Source of the DNA: Proteiniborus sp. MB09-C3
GTDB lineage: Bacteria; Bacillota; Clostridia; Tissierellales; Proteiniboraceae
DNA: 64,000 nt
Direction of reading: 5' to 3'
Assembly (NCBI RefSeq): GCF_030263895.1
Contig: NZ_CP127161.1
Coordinates: 682,001 to 746,000 of the forward strand
In this document: positions 52,951-62,998 of the stretch, one piece after another
Numbering within the stretch: the first letter of the stretch is position 1
Layout of the letters: every line of letters starts with the position of its first letter
Translations under genes and position numbers: made by a program
The notes under the pieces: model-generated
Database searches by the model: none
Told to the model about the DNA's origin: nothing
Seen by the model: only the letters and a program-made list of their open reading frames with translations

Positions 52951-53838
52951 ATGCATAAGGAAAGACATGGAACTGAGGAGATAATTCAAATTGTTTTGAA
53001 TCATGAAAATAAGATTCAGTACAGCAGCATTAATAATGGAGAAGCCTATAATTACCTTAAAAAATTGCATATTTTTGATAGGTTATCTGAAAGTTCATAT
53101 GTTCAATTTAGTTATGGCAAGCGTTGGGTGACCATTAATAAAATTATTATTGCCAACCAAAAGTATTATGTAATTACCATTGATTCAAATAACTATAAAT
53201 GCAGTAAGTTATTAACAGATTCAGTTACAGGATTATACAATAGAAACTATTGGCAACAGATTAACGATGGTTCAATATATCATCATCTTTATAGCAAAAA
53301 AGATTTCTCCCTAATATTCATAGATATAGATAATTTAAAAGAAATTAATGACACTTTTGGGCATTTAGTAGGTGATAAGGCAATTGAAATAGTAGGACAG
53401 GCGATTAAAAACAGTATAAGAAAAGAGGATTTAGGTATAAGGTATGGGGGCGACGAATTTATTATTTTGCTTTTTAATCAGCATAAAAAGGCAGCGAAAA
53501 GAGTAACAGAGAGAGTTAGGAGAGAGATTCGTAAACTAGCAGTAGAACAAGGGATGAATATTCAAATCAGTGCGGGAATAGCCTGTACTGATTGTTTAGT
53601 AGATTTGGAGGATATGATAAAAATGGCAGATAAAAATTTATATAGAGAAAAGGAAAAGAAGAAAGAACAAAAAGGACAGAATAATGAAGTTAATAATTTA
53701 GCAAAGGAAATTAGAGAAATAAGAGATGAACTAAACAGAAAAATTGATGGAAAGAGCAAAATATTTACTAGTACAGAGATATTAGAACTAAGTCAGAAGT
53801 TAGATAAACTTATTGTAAATTATTTGGGAAAGAAGTAA
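52951..53838 (+). CDS. soluble GGDEF-domain protein (diguanylate cyclase)
   Basis: The 295-residue protein has a small N-terminal PAS-like domain (residues 1-85). A GGDEF domain follows: DSVTGLYNRNYW, FIDIDNLKEINDTFGH, and the active site YGGDEF. A charged coiled coil makes up the last 65 residues. The catalytic motif is intact, so it should make cyclic di-GMP. It has no membrane span. It starts after GGGGG and is divergent from the XRE gene with shared operators, which is unusual for a diguanylate cyclase. Confidence 0.9.
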   Translation: MHKERHGTEEIIQIVLNHENKIQYSSINNGEAYNYLKKLHIFDRLSESSYVQFSYGKRWVTINKIIIANQKYYVITIDSNNYKCSKLLTDSVTGLYNRNYWQQINDGSIYHHLYSKKDFSLIFIDIDNLKEINDTFGHLVGDKAIEIVGQAIKNSIRKEDLGIRYGGDEFIILLFNQHKKAAKRVTERVRREIRKLAVEQGMNIQISAGIACTDCLVDLEDMIKMADKNLYREKEKKKEQKGQNNEVNNLAKEIREIRDELNRKIDGKSKIFTSTEILELSQKLDKLIVNYLGKK

Positions 53839-54055
53839 TATGTTTTATTTATCTTATCTTTTTTGTGGTATGAAAATCCATCAAAACCCCTGTAACTTAA
53901 GCCTTTACCCTAACTCCACTAATATACATAATTATAGGGTTAAGGTTTTAAGGATAAAGGGCTAAGGATATAAAAAAATAAACTTGACAAGGATACCCAA
54001 TTATATATAAGGTATGCCCATCTAATAGTGGTTTCAACAAGCATCCTTTTCTTGA
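53839..54055. other. intergenic stretch after the GGDEF gene
   Basis: No gene is seen. The segment includes CCTTTACCCTAACTCC and GGGTTAAGGTTTTAAGG strings that resemble spacers elsewhere in the accessory half. Confidence 0.35.
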
Positions 54056-54088
54056 AAAACTGTCTACTTTTTTAGTAGACAGTTTTTT
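54056..54088 (+). terminator. strong terminator
   Basis: The stem AAAACTGTCTACT / AGTAGACAGTTTT with a TTTTT loop is followed by further T. It lies about 220 bases after the GGDEF gene. Confidence 0.85.
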
Positions 54089-54202
54089 GATGCCAAATTT
54101 AAGCATAAATAGTGTCAGTTATTAAGAAAAGGGAAAAAGTTTTTTAAAAAATATATAAAAATAGGACTAAAGACCTATGAAAAATCCATTCTGCCTATTT
54201 TT

Positions 54203-54226
54203 CATGTGTTATGCTCAAAAATAGAA
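54203..54226. repeat. direct repeat A, copy 1
   Basis: CATGTGTTATGCTCAAAAAT and the next few bases (AGAAGGG) recur 96 bases downstream with small changes. Both copies lie in the gene-free stretch before the IS110 element. Confidence 0.55.
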
Positions 54227-54298
54227 GGGGAGAAAAACGAGATATGGATTATTAAAGAAGTTTTTTAAAATCTTGCAAATCACCTTACTTTTTAAAAA

Positions 54299-54325
54299 CA
54301 TGTGTTATGTTCAATAATAGAGGGT
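54299..54325. repeat. direct repeat A, copy 2
   Basis: CATGTGTTATGTTCAATAAT followed by AGAGGG matches copy 1 except at a few positions. The function is unknown. Confidence 0.55.
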
Positions 54326-54459
54326 CGGAAAAGTCCAGCTAAGAATTGTCAATAAGTAATTTAAAAATATTTGATATACCAGTTGCGCTAAAAAAGGGTA
54401 ACGTTAACAAGCCTTTTGAGTGATTATCAAAAAACAAAAATTTGAAATATAGAATTTCA

Positions 54460-55765
54460 CTATGCAGCGATGTCGCATTTCGCTTTTAAGTAATTCATTT
54501 GATGTTGTTCTGGAGTGATGATTTCAAATTCTTTTTCATCACGTAAAATTGCAAATACAATATTGCATACTTTGTGCATAATTGCTCCAAGAGCTACCAT
54601 CTTAGGTTTGCACTGACATTTTTTAAGATAGTATTCACGTAAAACAGAATTGTTAGCAGATCCATTACGATTTAACCCAATACTGACTAAAGCCATGGTG
54701 TGTATTACTCTTCTAGCAGTACGCGAACCACGTTTTGACATACTAATTTTGCTGCCATTAAACTTGCCAGATTGCTTTACCGCCGGGTCTAGACCAAAAT
54801 AAGCAAAAAGCTGTTTAGGCGAATGAAAAGCAGAAAAATCTCCGATTTCACCCATAAGGCTTACAGCAGAAAGAAATCCTGCACCTTTAAAGGATTCAAT
54901 GAGGTGTATCTGTTTTACAAATTCAGTATCCTCGTTAGCATTCACGAGTTCATGCATATCAGAGAGTATGGTTGAGATTTCTTCATCATACTGACGGATA
55001 AAACGAATATATAGAAGAATACGCTTAAAGTTGCTGCTTACTGAATGACCAAAAGTCTTTGCATCATTTGCTGCCTGAATAATTGCATTATACTTGTTTT
55101 CAGCATAAGTAAGACCAAAACGTGCAGTAGAGCGAATGGAAAGAATTATTTCATCTTTAGAAGCGTTTAAAAAAGCATCTGGTGAAGTATATTTTTCCAA
55201 CAAGGTCAAAGCAGTATTTGTAGTTATTTTAGAAAAAATATTTAAAAACTGAGGAAATACCATCCGCAGTTCACCTTGGAGCTTATTAACATAAGCAGAG
55301 CGGTTATCCATCAGATCATAATATTCTCTTGAAAGATTTCTTAAATCAAGTACAAGGTCTGATGGCATAATAGAAACTTTTAAATCAGGCTTTAAACCAA
55401 TTAATGCAGCTTTTTGAATCAAATTTATCATTATGTACTTTTCTAATGTTAATATTTGTGCTATTCTTAGTGATGATAGGATTAATGATGGATACCAAAA
55501 ATCCCTTATCACGAAGATAGCAGAAGAGTGGGTAATGATAAATTCCCGTGGATTCGAGGAAAATGCGACTTTCCAAAGAATACAGCTCTTCTGCTTCTTT
55601 GATTTTAGAAACAGAAGCAGCTAGGGAATTTAAATCAGAATGTAGAATTTTGAAAGGTTTTCCTACAAAGGTTTGGTTAGGTAGTGCAATAGACATCCAG
55701 CTAAAGTCAGCACCAACATCAATACCAACCGAAATAAAAGAATCATATTTAATAATGTTTGACAT
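54460..55765 (-). pseudogene. IS110 family transposase, split by a frameshift
   Basis: The N-terminal frame (55765 down to about 55400) has the DEDD RuvC-like domain: SVGIDVGADFSWMSIAL, FLESTGIYHYPL and KVHNDKFDS. It runs out of frame near an A5 tract around 55415. The second frame continues with AALIGLKPDLKVS and carries the C-terminal Tnp_20 domain (FKGAGFLSAVSLMGEIGDF, FGLDPAVKQSGKF, MSKRGSRTARRVI) to 54460. Together they make a full-length transposase of about 430 residues. One base shift probably inactivates it. Confidence 0.88.
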
Positions 55766-56110
55766 GATCTACAGCTCCTTTCTGATAGGAATCCATTTCC
55801 AAGCAATGAGTACACATCCTAGCATGTGATACAGGTATAGCCTGAGGCTCCCAACCAGCCAAATCATAAAACCTCATTGAATGGACTAATTGACTTAATC
55901 GTAGGTATAGGTCAGTAGAAACTGACTTCCCAAGGAGATGAACATTCTTTATCCTATCCGTAAAGATTATACTTTATGATAGGTCTGGAGTCTACCAGGA
56001 ACCGTCAGACATGTTAATTTAAGAAGTAACGTCTGATGAAGGAAGAACTCCTTCTTCTGTTACGAAATAATAGAAATGTGTTAACAGCATAGTCATTCGT
56101 GACTATGACA
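55766..56110 (-). other. IS110 5' non-coding end (possible bridge-RNA region)
   Basis: About 340 bases without a gene precede the transposase, in contrast to a very short 3' side. In IS110-group elements this long end encodes the bridge RNA that pairs with target and donor DNA. Local stems such as GAAGGA/TCCTTC near 56038-56057 are visible. The exact element ends cannot be set from this sequence alone. Confidence 0.5.
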
Positions 56111-56264
56111 TTATTATACTAGGAGATGATTCTATGGTAAGGATTGGGGCACCAAGTACCAAAGAAGTAAAAGAGGCATTTTGCCGAATGCCCCTTTTAC
56201 AGTGGAAATTTATAAAAATAAATTTGTTAATAGTATTATATAAAAAGCAAGGGAGAAATGAAAT

Positions 56265-56576
56265 ATGAAAAAAATAATTAATCGTAAAGTTTATAATACA
56301 GAAACGGCGGAATTATTGGGCAAATACTGGAATAGTCTTGGCAATGATGACTTTAATTATTTGCATGAAGAATTATATATAACCAAAAAAGGCAATATGT
56401 TCCTATGATATTCAGGTGGTGCCTTATCAAAGTATGGAGAGTCAGGTTATGGATGTGGATGGGGGATCGAAGGTATTATTCCTTTAGAACCAGAGGAAGC
56501 ATATGAATGGCTTGAAAAAAATGATTGCAATGAAGTAATTGAGAAGTATTTTGCAGATAAATTAGAAGAAGCATAA
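56265..56576 (+). pseudogene. small hypothetical protein interrupted by TGA
   Basis: ATG at 56265 (GGGAG upstream) opens a frame that reads KKIINRKVYNTETAELLGKY and FNYLHEELYITKKGNMFL, then TGA at 56406. It then continues in frame as YSGGALSKYGES and GWGIEGIIPLEPEEAYEWLEKN to TAA. The type is a widespread mobile-element protein of about 100 residues, which normally has an aromatic residue or His at the TGA site. It looks like a simple nonsense mutation, and selenocysteine is not supported. Confidence 0.65.
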
Positions 56577-56626
56577 TAAATTTACTGTAAAAGTGGATTA
56601 GAAAACATTTTGTGAGGAATGACTGG

Positions 56627-56646
56627 GTGCTCCACTAGTGGAGCAC
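56627..56646. repeat. perfect 20-bp palindrome
   Basis: GTGCTCCAC-TA-GTGGAGCAC is a perfect inverted repeat with no T run after it. It could be an operator, a recombination site or a stable RNA hairpin in the leader of the next gene. Confidence 0.6.
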
Positions 56647-56707
56647 TTCCAGCATAATAAAAAAGGAAATATGAATTTAATATTAAAAATAAAAGGAGAG
56701 ATGAACC

Positions 56708-57535
56708 ATGAGACAATTAGAAATGGTAATTAGTGCTGAAAATAAAAAGACGGTTAAGAATAGAACAAGTAAAAGACTAATCAAAGTCAATTATCTTCTA
56801 TCTGAAGATGGCAGAGAGGTGGAACTGTATAGTGTTGTTAGCAAAGGCATGCTCCAAAGTATTCAAGTTGTAGTAGGCAATGATGAAATTGCATATTTGG
56901 AAGAATGTAAATATGATAAAGACTGCTATAATATAGGGTTTTACTGCATTAAAGAATTCATGAATTCAATGGGTGAATTCGAAGTTACCGGCATACCAAC
57001 AGAATACTACGATTATGATGAAGAATGTAGATGCTGTACAGGGAATCTAGTCATTAAGTTCTTTAGTAAACCCATGACATTTGAAGAATTATTATCATGG
57101 GAAAGAAATAGACAAACAAGACTAAAGCAAGACGAAGGAAATATATTGCAAGATTATTGTTTGAAGAAGTTTGAATGGAACAAAGAAATGATAATTTGGA
57201 CAAAAGGATATGGAAGCAATAGTTTAAAGAACCTTTCCAATACAACAAGTCAAGCAGATATTTTATATATATACGAAAGGGCTCAGAGGGAACTGCCAGG
57301 TTTTGAAATTATTCCGAGAGAATGGCTTGAGTATAAGGTCCTTAATACAGGAGCGATTAACATACCAAACATTGATGCAATCGAAGCAGAAATTCAGGAG
57401 TATAGAAAGCAAGGATATGATGCATCAATTAAGAACTTAATAAATGATGAAGAAGATACGCCGATTCCTGTAATATTTATTGAAAACTATCTAGGGAAAA
57501 ACACACTGATGAAGCGTATAGATGAATTAATTTAA
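56708..57535 (+). CDS. hypothetical protein, 275 aa
   Basis: The ATG follows AAGGAGAG. The protein is soluble with no signal. The N-terminal half is beta-rich and contains several Cys residues (DYDEECRCCTGN). The C-terminal half is helical and charged (ERAQRELPGFEIIPREWLEY, IEAEIQEYRKQGYDASIKN). I recognise no family. It lies between the IS110 element and the putative defence locus and may be further cargo. Confidence 0.65.
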   Translation: MRQLEMVISAENKKTVKNRTSKRLIKVNYLLSEDGREVELYSVVSKGMLQSIQVVVGNDEIAYLEECKYDKDCYNIGFYCIKEFMNSMGEFEVTGIPTEYYDYDEECRCCTGNLVIKFFSKPMTFEELLSWERNRQTRLKQDEGNILQDYCLKKFEWNKEMIIWTKGYGSNSLKNLSNTTSQADILYIYERAQRELPGFEIIPREWLEYKVLNTGAINIPNIDAIEAEIQEYRKQGYDASIKNLINDEEDTPIPVIFIENYLGKNTLMKRIDELI

Positions 57536-57679
57536 AATATAGTAAAGAAAATAAAAGACCCCTAGTAAAAGAAAAGCAGAAGGCAGCATTAGGTAAAATG
57601 CACCTTCTGCAAACAAAATATGTACTGAATAAAACATCTATAACAAATTATTTATTGCTGATAATTGATAAGTAGTCCA

Positions 57680-57716
57680 AATAAAAGCACACTCCTTAAG
57701 AGATGTGCTTTTATTA
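57680..57716. terminator. terminator after the 275-aa gene
   Basis: The stem AATAAAAGCACA / TGTGCTTTTATT with a 12-base loop has A-rich and T-rich sides and could work in both directions. A second hairpin GCAGAAGG / CCTTCTGC at about 57573-57610 lies before it. Confidence 0.75.
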
Positions 57717-57815
57717 TAACAAATTAATGGTCGATAAAATGCTGTAATTCTGTTGAGGATTATAAAGATATGTCGTAAAATGGAATTAACAGTATTTGGA
57801 CAAAGGGTGATATCT

Positions 57816-59483
57816 GTGAAAAAAGAATATAGAGATGTAAAGAAAATAACAAATGTAGAAGATATAATAGAAGCCCATAAAAGAGCGATAAGGCTAGTAC
57901 ATGTAAATTGGAAGGGCAAAGAATTAAAAATACCTGTTTATTATAGCATGAATGCTGCAATCGCTTATGAAAAGGCCTTTGAAGAAACAGAAAGTTATAG
58001 AAAATCATTCTGCACAATGGTTTTGAAGATAATCAACAATAATAAAAAAGTTATTTACCAGGAAGATGACTTCCCTATTCTTGATTTAGACGACATAGAG
58101 GGTTTATCAGATAATGACTTGCAAAAAGTAGGAAAAGAAATAATAAATAGTTCAGACTATTTAAAAGGATTTGCCAAAGAATTATCTGAAGAAACAGATG
58201 ACTTCTTCAAAAAATTCTATTTGATACATAAAAAAGAAGCAGAAAAGTATAGAGAACATATGAAAAAAGTAGCAGAGCAATTAAAGCCTAAATTAGATTT
58301 TGCTGACTACTATAAAAACTTACTGTCAGACATAGAGTTAGTATCAAAACTAAGTAGAATAACAGAAACAGTAAGACCTCCTTTGGTTGATATGGCAATA
58401 TATCAAAACATTATAGGAAATTCTGCTTTGATGGAATTGGCGGCTACTGCAAGTAAGATGGGGAATATGATAGGTACATATATGGAAGTTATTAACCCGA
58501 TACAAAGGAGTATAAATAAATCGATAATAGAAATGCAGCCTATATTAGCACCAGCAACGAGTATTGTTAATGAAACAATTAAAAACTATTATTCTGAAAT
58601 AAATGCAATAAGGGATATATTGCAGCCAATCAACATGGAATATGTTAAAACGGCATTAGAAAGTCAAGAAGCACTTAGAAATGTCATGAATAGTGGCATT
58701 CAGAGCCATATGCAAGCATTTGGAGCAGAATTAAACAAAATACTTAACTTCACACATCATGACAAGTTATTTAATTTTGCAAATGTGCAGCAGGATATCA
58801 TTGGCAATATAAGGCCGTTTTTATTGGAGACACAGCAAATTCTGTTTGCAAGAAAAAATATTAGCGATAATTTAAATAAAAAGGCAAAAACCATGCTCCA
58901 ATTTGGATGGTGGTTTATTAGTTCCCTTCCCATAGAAATAATAAACTATATTTATAAAAATAAAGAAACTCTAAAGCAGAAAGATGTAGATAAAATAATA
59001 TCTGACTATTATAAATCTGATGAATGCAGAGAACTTGAAGAGATAATAAACGAATGGAATGAATTAGAGTATTTTAATAAGTGGGAAAATAAGGTTAAAG
59101 ATGCTTTCTATGCTCATAAATTAGAAATGTATTCTCTATCAGTTCCAGTATGGGCGCTAATGATTGAAGGCATCATTCGGGACTTTATGAGGGGAAATTA
59201 TGATGTAACGGCATTTAAATTTGGTGCCTTGTATGACAATTTTAAAGAGAAAGCAAAGGAACTAGATGGATTTATTGTTAGTTATGCTTTTAATTGTATG
59301 GATTCATTCTATGTCAGATTTAATCCCGAAAAACCAGATGGGGTACATGATTTTAGCAGGCACAAAATATTTCATGGACAGGCTGTTAACTATGACACTG
59401 AAATAAATTCATTAAAATTGATGCTGTATTTAGATGAACTATTTTATATGGCATTGTCTTTGAAAAATCCTATTATTGCATAA
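57816..59483 (+). CDS. large protein with C-terminal HEPN-like RX4H motif
   Basis: GTG at 57816, eight bases after AAAGGG, gives 555 residues; the frame is open from 57753. There is no signal or membrane span. Residues 1-110 form a mixed domain, 110-400 are long charged helices, and the end (about 440-555) is a helical domain. That domain holds WALMIEGIIRDFM, the motif RHKIFH (Arg515 to His520, RX4H) and LYLDELFYMAL. RX4-6H is the hallmark of HEPN ribonucleases used in abortive infection and toxin systems. It lies 190 bases before a type I RM operon. The full family is not recognised, and nuclease activity is inference. Confidence 0.72.
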   Translation: MKKEYRDVKKITNVEDIIEAHKRAIRLVHVNWKGKELKIPVYYSMNAAIAYEKAFEETESYRKSFCTMVLKIINNNKKVIYQEDDFPILDLDDIEGLSDNDLQKVGKEIINSSDYLKGFAKELSEETDDFFKKFYLIHKKEAEKYREHMKKVAEQLKPKLDFADYYKNLLSDIELVSKLSRITETVRPPLVDMAIYQNIIGNSALMELAATASKMGNMIGTYMEVINPIQRSINKSIIEMQPILAPATSIVNETIKNYYSEINAIRDILQPINMEYVKTALESQEALRNVMNSGIQSHMQAFGAELNKILNFTHHDKLFNFANVQQDIIGNIRPFLLETQQILFARKNISDNLNKKAKTMLQFGWWFISSLPIEIINYIYKNKETLKQKDVDKIISDYYKSDECRELEEIINEWNELEYFNKWENKVKDAFYAHKLEMYSLSVPVWALMIEGIIRDFMRGNYDVTAFKFGALYDNFKEKAKELDGFIVSYAFNCMDSFYVRFNPEKPDGVHDFSRHKIFHGQAVNYDTEINSLKLMLYLDELFYMALSLKNPIIA

Positions 59484-59673
59484 TAAAGGACTAACTATTA
59501 CATGCCTTTGGTATGTTTCTTTATATACAGTATTGCACCCTATATAAGATGTAATATGCAAAGGAAAACCTAAAAAGATATAGAATATTAAAGTATAGAT
59601 GATATAATTTGGTATGAGATACTAATACCTAATTTGATACGCCTGAATTGAAAAATACATAGGAGTGATAAAT

Positions 59674-61695
59674 TTGATTAATTTTCAAGATAAAATTAAC
59701 TTTATATGGAGTATAGCAGAACTTTTAAGAGGTCCCTATAAAAAAGAACAATACGGGGATGTAGTCTTACCTATGGCCGTACTAAGGAGGTTTGACTGTG
59801 TTCTTGCAACCACTAAAGAGGAAGTACTTAAAAAGTATGAAGCATTAAAGAAGTCAGGGCTCCAAAACGTAGACCCTGTTTTAAATAGGATTTCAAGTCA
59901 GGAATTTAATAATACCAGTAAATATGATTTTGAAAAGTTATTAGCAGAGCCAGATAATATCTCAAATAATTTAAGGAATTATATCAATGGCTTTTCCAAG
60001 AATGCTAGGGAAATCATAGAGTATTTTGATTTTGATAAGCAGATTACAAAACTTAATGATAATGACCTGCTTTATCTTGTGATATCTGAATTTAATAAAA
60101 TAGATTTGCATCCCGATGTAGTAAGCAACACAGAAATGGGGTACATATTTGAAGAACTGATAAGAAGATTTTCTGAACATGGAGAGGCAGGAGACCACTA
60201 CACCCCTCGTGAGGTTATAAGGCTCATGGTAAATATTCTCCTAAACGAAGATAATGAGGAACTGACTCAACCAGGGCTTGTTACAACTGTTTACGACTGC
60301 TGTGCAGGGACTGGAGGCATGCTTTCGGTTACAGAGCAGCACTTGAAAGAATTAAACCCTGGAATACAAGTAGAATTATTTGGACAGGAGATAAATCCCC
60401 AATCCTTTAGTATCTGCAAATCCGACATGCTTATAAAAGGGCAAAATGCAGATAACATCATCTTAGGAGATAGTTTTACAGAAGATGGCCACAGGGGCAC
60501 AACCTTTAGGTATATGCTTACTAATCCCCCCTTTGGCGTGGAATGGAAAAAAGCAGAGAAATTTATCCGTGAAGAATATGAGAAGGATGGGTTTGATGGC
60601 AGATTTGGTGCGGGTCTTCCCAGAATATCTGATGGTTCTCTTTTGTTTTTACAGCACTTAATATCTAAAATGAGGCAAGATGAAAAAGGCAGTCGTATTG
60701 CTATTATCTTTAATGGTTCACCATTATTTACTGGAGATGCGGGTTCAGGAGAATCAGAGATAAGGCGATGGATAATTGAAAATGATATGCTGGAAGGTAT
60801 TATTGCACTGCCCGACCAGTTATTTTATAATACGGGCATTTCTACTTATATTTGGATAGTAACCAACCGTAAGAACAGTGACCTAATGAGGGGTCCTGTA
60901 AGGACAGGGGAAATACAATTGGTCAATGCAGTAGATTTCTATCAGAAAATGAGAAAGAGCCTTGGAAACAAGAGAAATGAAATCAATGAGGAACAGATAA
61001 AAGAAATTACGAGGATATATGGGGATTTTAAAGAAAACGAATACTGCAAGATTTTTGATAATGAAGATTTTGGTTATCAAAAAATAGTAGTGGAGAGACC
61101 CTTAAGGCTTAACTTCCAAGTAACTGAAGAGAGAATTAATAATTTATATAATGAAACGGCTTTTAAGAAACTTGCTGAATCCAGGAAGAAAGGTGCAGCA
61201 GGGCTTCAAGAAATAGAGGAAGGCAAGAAAACTCAAAGACAAATAATAGATACCTTACAAACAATGGATGCTAATGTTCTTTATAAAAATAGGGATACCT
61301 TTACCAAGGTACTTAAAAAGACTATTAAAGCAGTAGATATTAATTTGAACAGCCCTCTATTAAAGGCTATATTATCTGCCTTATCTGAAAAGGATGAAAC
61401 AGCAGACATTTGTGTAGACAATAAGGGTAATCCAGAACCAGATTCAGACTTAAGAGATACTGAGAATGTACCGTTGAAAGAGGATATTCATGAATACTTT
61501 GAGCGGGAAGTAAAACCTCATGTTCCTGATGCCTGGATAGACGAAAGCAAGACTAAAATCGGATATGAAATACCGTTTACAAGACATTTTTATAAATATG
61601 AGCCTCTAAGACCTTCCGAAGAGATTGCAAAGGAGATTAAGGAACTTGAGGGGAGTATTCAGGAAAGGTTGAGGAAGGTGATGGGGGATGAGTAA
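59674..61695 (+). CDS. hsdM: type I restriction-modification system methyltransferase subunit
   Basis: The protein of about 673 residues has the HsdM N-terminal helical domain (INFIWSIAELLRGPYKKEQYG) and the N6-adenine methyltransferase core. The SAM motif CAGTGGM is near residue 210 and the catalytic NPPFG near 284. A long charged C-terminal extension follows. TTG at 59674 lies eight bases after AGGAG, and GTG at 59665 touches that site. Its end overlaps hsdS by eight bases. It methylates the bipartite target recognised by HsdS. Confidence 0.95.
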   Translation: MINFQDKINFIWSIAELLRGPYKKEQYGDVVLPMAVLRRFDCVLATTKEEVLKKYEALKKSGLQNVDPVLNRISSQEFNNTSKYDFEKLLAEPDNISNNLRNYINGFSKNAREIIEYFDFDKQITKLNDNDLLYLVISEFNKIDLHPDVVSNTEMGYIFEELIRRFSEHGEAGDHYTPREVIRLMVNILLNEDNEELTQPGLVTTVYDCCAGTGGMLSVTEQHLKELNPGIQVELFGQEINPQSFSICKSDMLIKGQNADNIILGDSFTEDGHRGTTFRYMLTNPPFGVEWKKAEKFIREEYEKDGFDGRFGAGLPRISDGSLLFLQHLISKMRQDEKGSRIAIIFNGSPLFTGDAGSGESEIRRWIIENDMLEGIIALPDQLFYNTGISTYIWIVTNRKNSDLMRGPVRTGEIQLVNAVDFYQKMRKSLGNKRNEINEEQIKEITRIYGDFKENEYCKIFDNEDFGYQKIVVERPLRLNFQVTEERINNLYNETAFKKLAESRKKGAAGLQEIEEGKKTQRQIIDTLQTMDANVLYKNRDTFTKVLKKTIKAVDINLNSPLLKAILSALSEKDETADICVDNKGNPEPDSDLRDTENVPLKEDIHEYFEREVKPHVPDAWIDESKTKIGYEIPFTRHFYKYEPLRPSEEIAKEIKELEGSIQERLRKVMGDE

Positions 61696-62998
61696 GTATA
61701 GGAGATATGAGAGGTATAAGGATTCTGGTGTTGAGTGGATAGAGGAGATACCAGAGCATTGGGATATTACAAAATTAGGATATAGAGCAAGAATGATTGT
61801 TCCAATGAGAGATAAACCTACAGAATTTAATGGGAATATACCTTGGATTAGAATAGAAGATGTTGATGGCAAATATATTGAAGATTCAAAATCAGAGCAA
61901 AGAGTTTCAGAAGAATTAGTTAAGAAAATGAATCTCAAAGTATATCCTATTGGTACTGTTTTATGTACGTGTAGTTGTAATATGGGTACGACGGTTATTG
62001 TTAAAAAACCACTAATATCGAATCAAACTTTTATAGGAATAGTACCAATGAAGGATTTAGATTCAACGTTTTTATACTATGCTATGAATGCAAATTCAAA
62101 AAGGTTGCAGCACCTTGCTGAAGGGGCAATACAACAATATCTATCGAGGCACGATTTTGAGCATTTAAAATTGGCTTTTCCTGATAAAAAAGAACAAACC
62201 GCCATTGCCAATTTTCTTGACCAAAAGACTGCTGAAATAGACGGCTTGATTACTGATAAAGAAAAATTGATTGAATTATTACAGGAAAAGCGGCAGGCGA
62301 TTATAACTGAGGCTGTTACCAAAGGGCTTAATTCAAGTGTTAGGATGAAGGATTCAGGGATTGAGTGGATAGGGGAGATACCGGAGCATTGGGATATACG
62401 AAGAATAAAATATTTATCAAATATAAGAAATGTAAAAGCAAGTGATGGTGACAATGATAAAACTTATGTGGGGCTGGAAAGTATTGAGTCGAAAACCGGA
62501 AAGTTATTAACGAATAACAACGATGAACAACAAGCAGTTGGAGAGACAGCGAATATTTTTAGAAAGGGCGATGTATTATTTGGGAAATTAAGACCTTATC
62601 TGGCCAAATGTATTGTTGCAGATTTTAATGGGAGATGCACATCGGAACTTCTTGTGTTAAGAACTGCTTCTAATATGTTGCCAGAATACTTATACTTATT
62701 TATGCTGTCGCCGATATTTATTGATGTAGTTAATTCATCAACATATGGAGCAAAAATGCCACGTGCAAGTTGGGATTTTATTGGCAATTTAAAAGTTCCT
62801 TTGCCTAATATTAAGGAGCAAGAAGAGATTGTTGAATATTTGATTAAACTGACAAATAATATGGATGATTTAATATCTGATATAAGTACACAAATCCAAA
62901 AACTCAAAGAATACCGTCAGTCCCTCATTTCTGAAGCAGTAACAGGTAAAGTTGATGTGAGGGAATTTGAGAATATGAGCGAGGTGATTAATGAATGA
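61688..62998 (+). CDS. hsdS: type I restriction-modification specificity subunit
   Basis: The 436-residue protein has two target-recognition domains, each opened by a repeated segment (DSGVEWIEEIPEHWDI at about residue 12 and DSGIEWIGEIPEHWDI at about 222) and each closed by a conserved coiled helix (PDKKEQTAIANFLDQKTAEID; NIKEQEEIVEYL). Both are complete, so a bipartite recognition site is expected. It overlaps hsdM at its start and the next gene at its stop (ATGA). Sequence specificity cannot be predicted here. Confidence 0.95.
   Translation: MSKYRRYERYKDSGVEWIEEIPEHWDITKLGYRARMIVPMRDKPTEFNGNIPWIRIEDVDGKYIEDSKSEQRVSEELVKKMNLKVYPIGTVLCTCSCNMGTTVIVKKPLISNQTFIGIVPMKDLDSTFLYYAMNANSKRLQHLAEGAIQQYLSRHDFEHLKLAFPDKKEQTAIANFLDQKTAEIDGLITDKEKLIELLQEKRQAIITEAVTKGLNSSVRMKDSGIEWIGEIPEHWDIRRIKYLSNIRNVKASDGDNDKTYVGLESIESKTGKLLTNNNDEQQAVGETANIFRKGDVLFGKLRPYLAKCIVADFNGRCTSELLVLRTASNMLPEYLYLFMLSPIFIDVVNSSTYGAKMPRASWDFIGNLKVPLPNIKEQEEIVEYLIKLTNNMDDLISDISTQIQKLKEYRQSLISEAVTGKVDVREFENMSEVINE

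Noticed and set aside
56265-56576. A second selenoprotein
   Set aside because: The position is not a known catalytic Cys, and only a weak short hairpin follows the TGA. A nonsense mutation is simpler.
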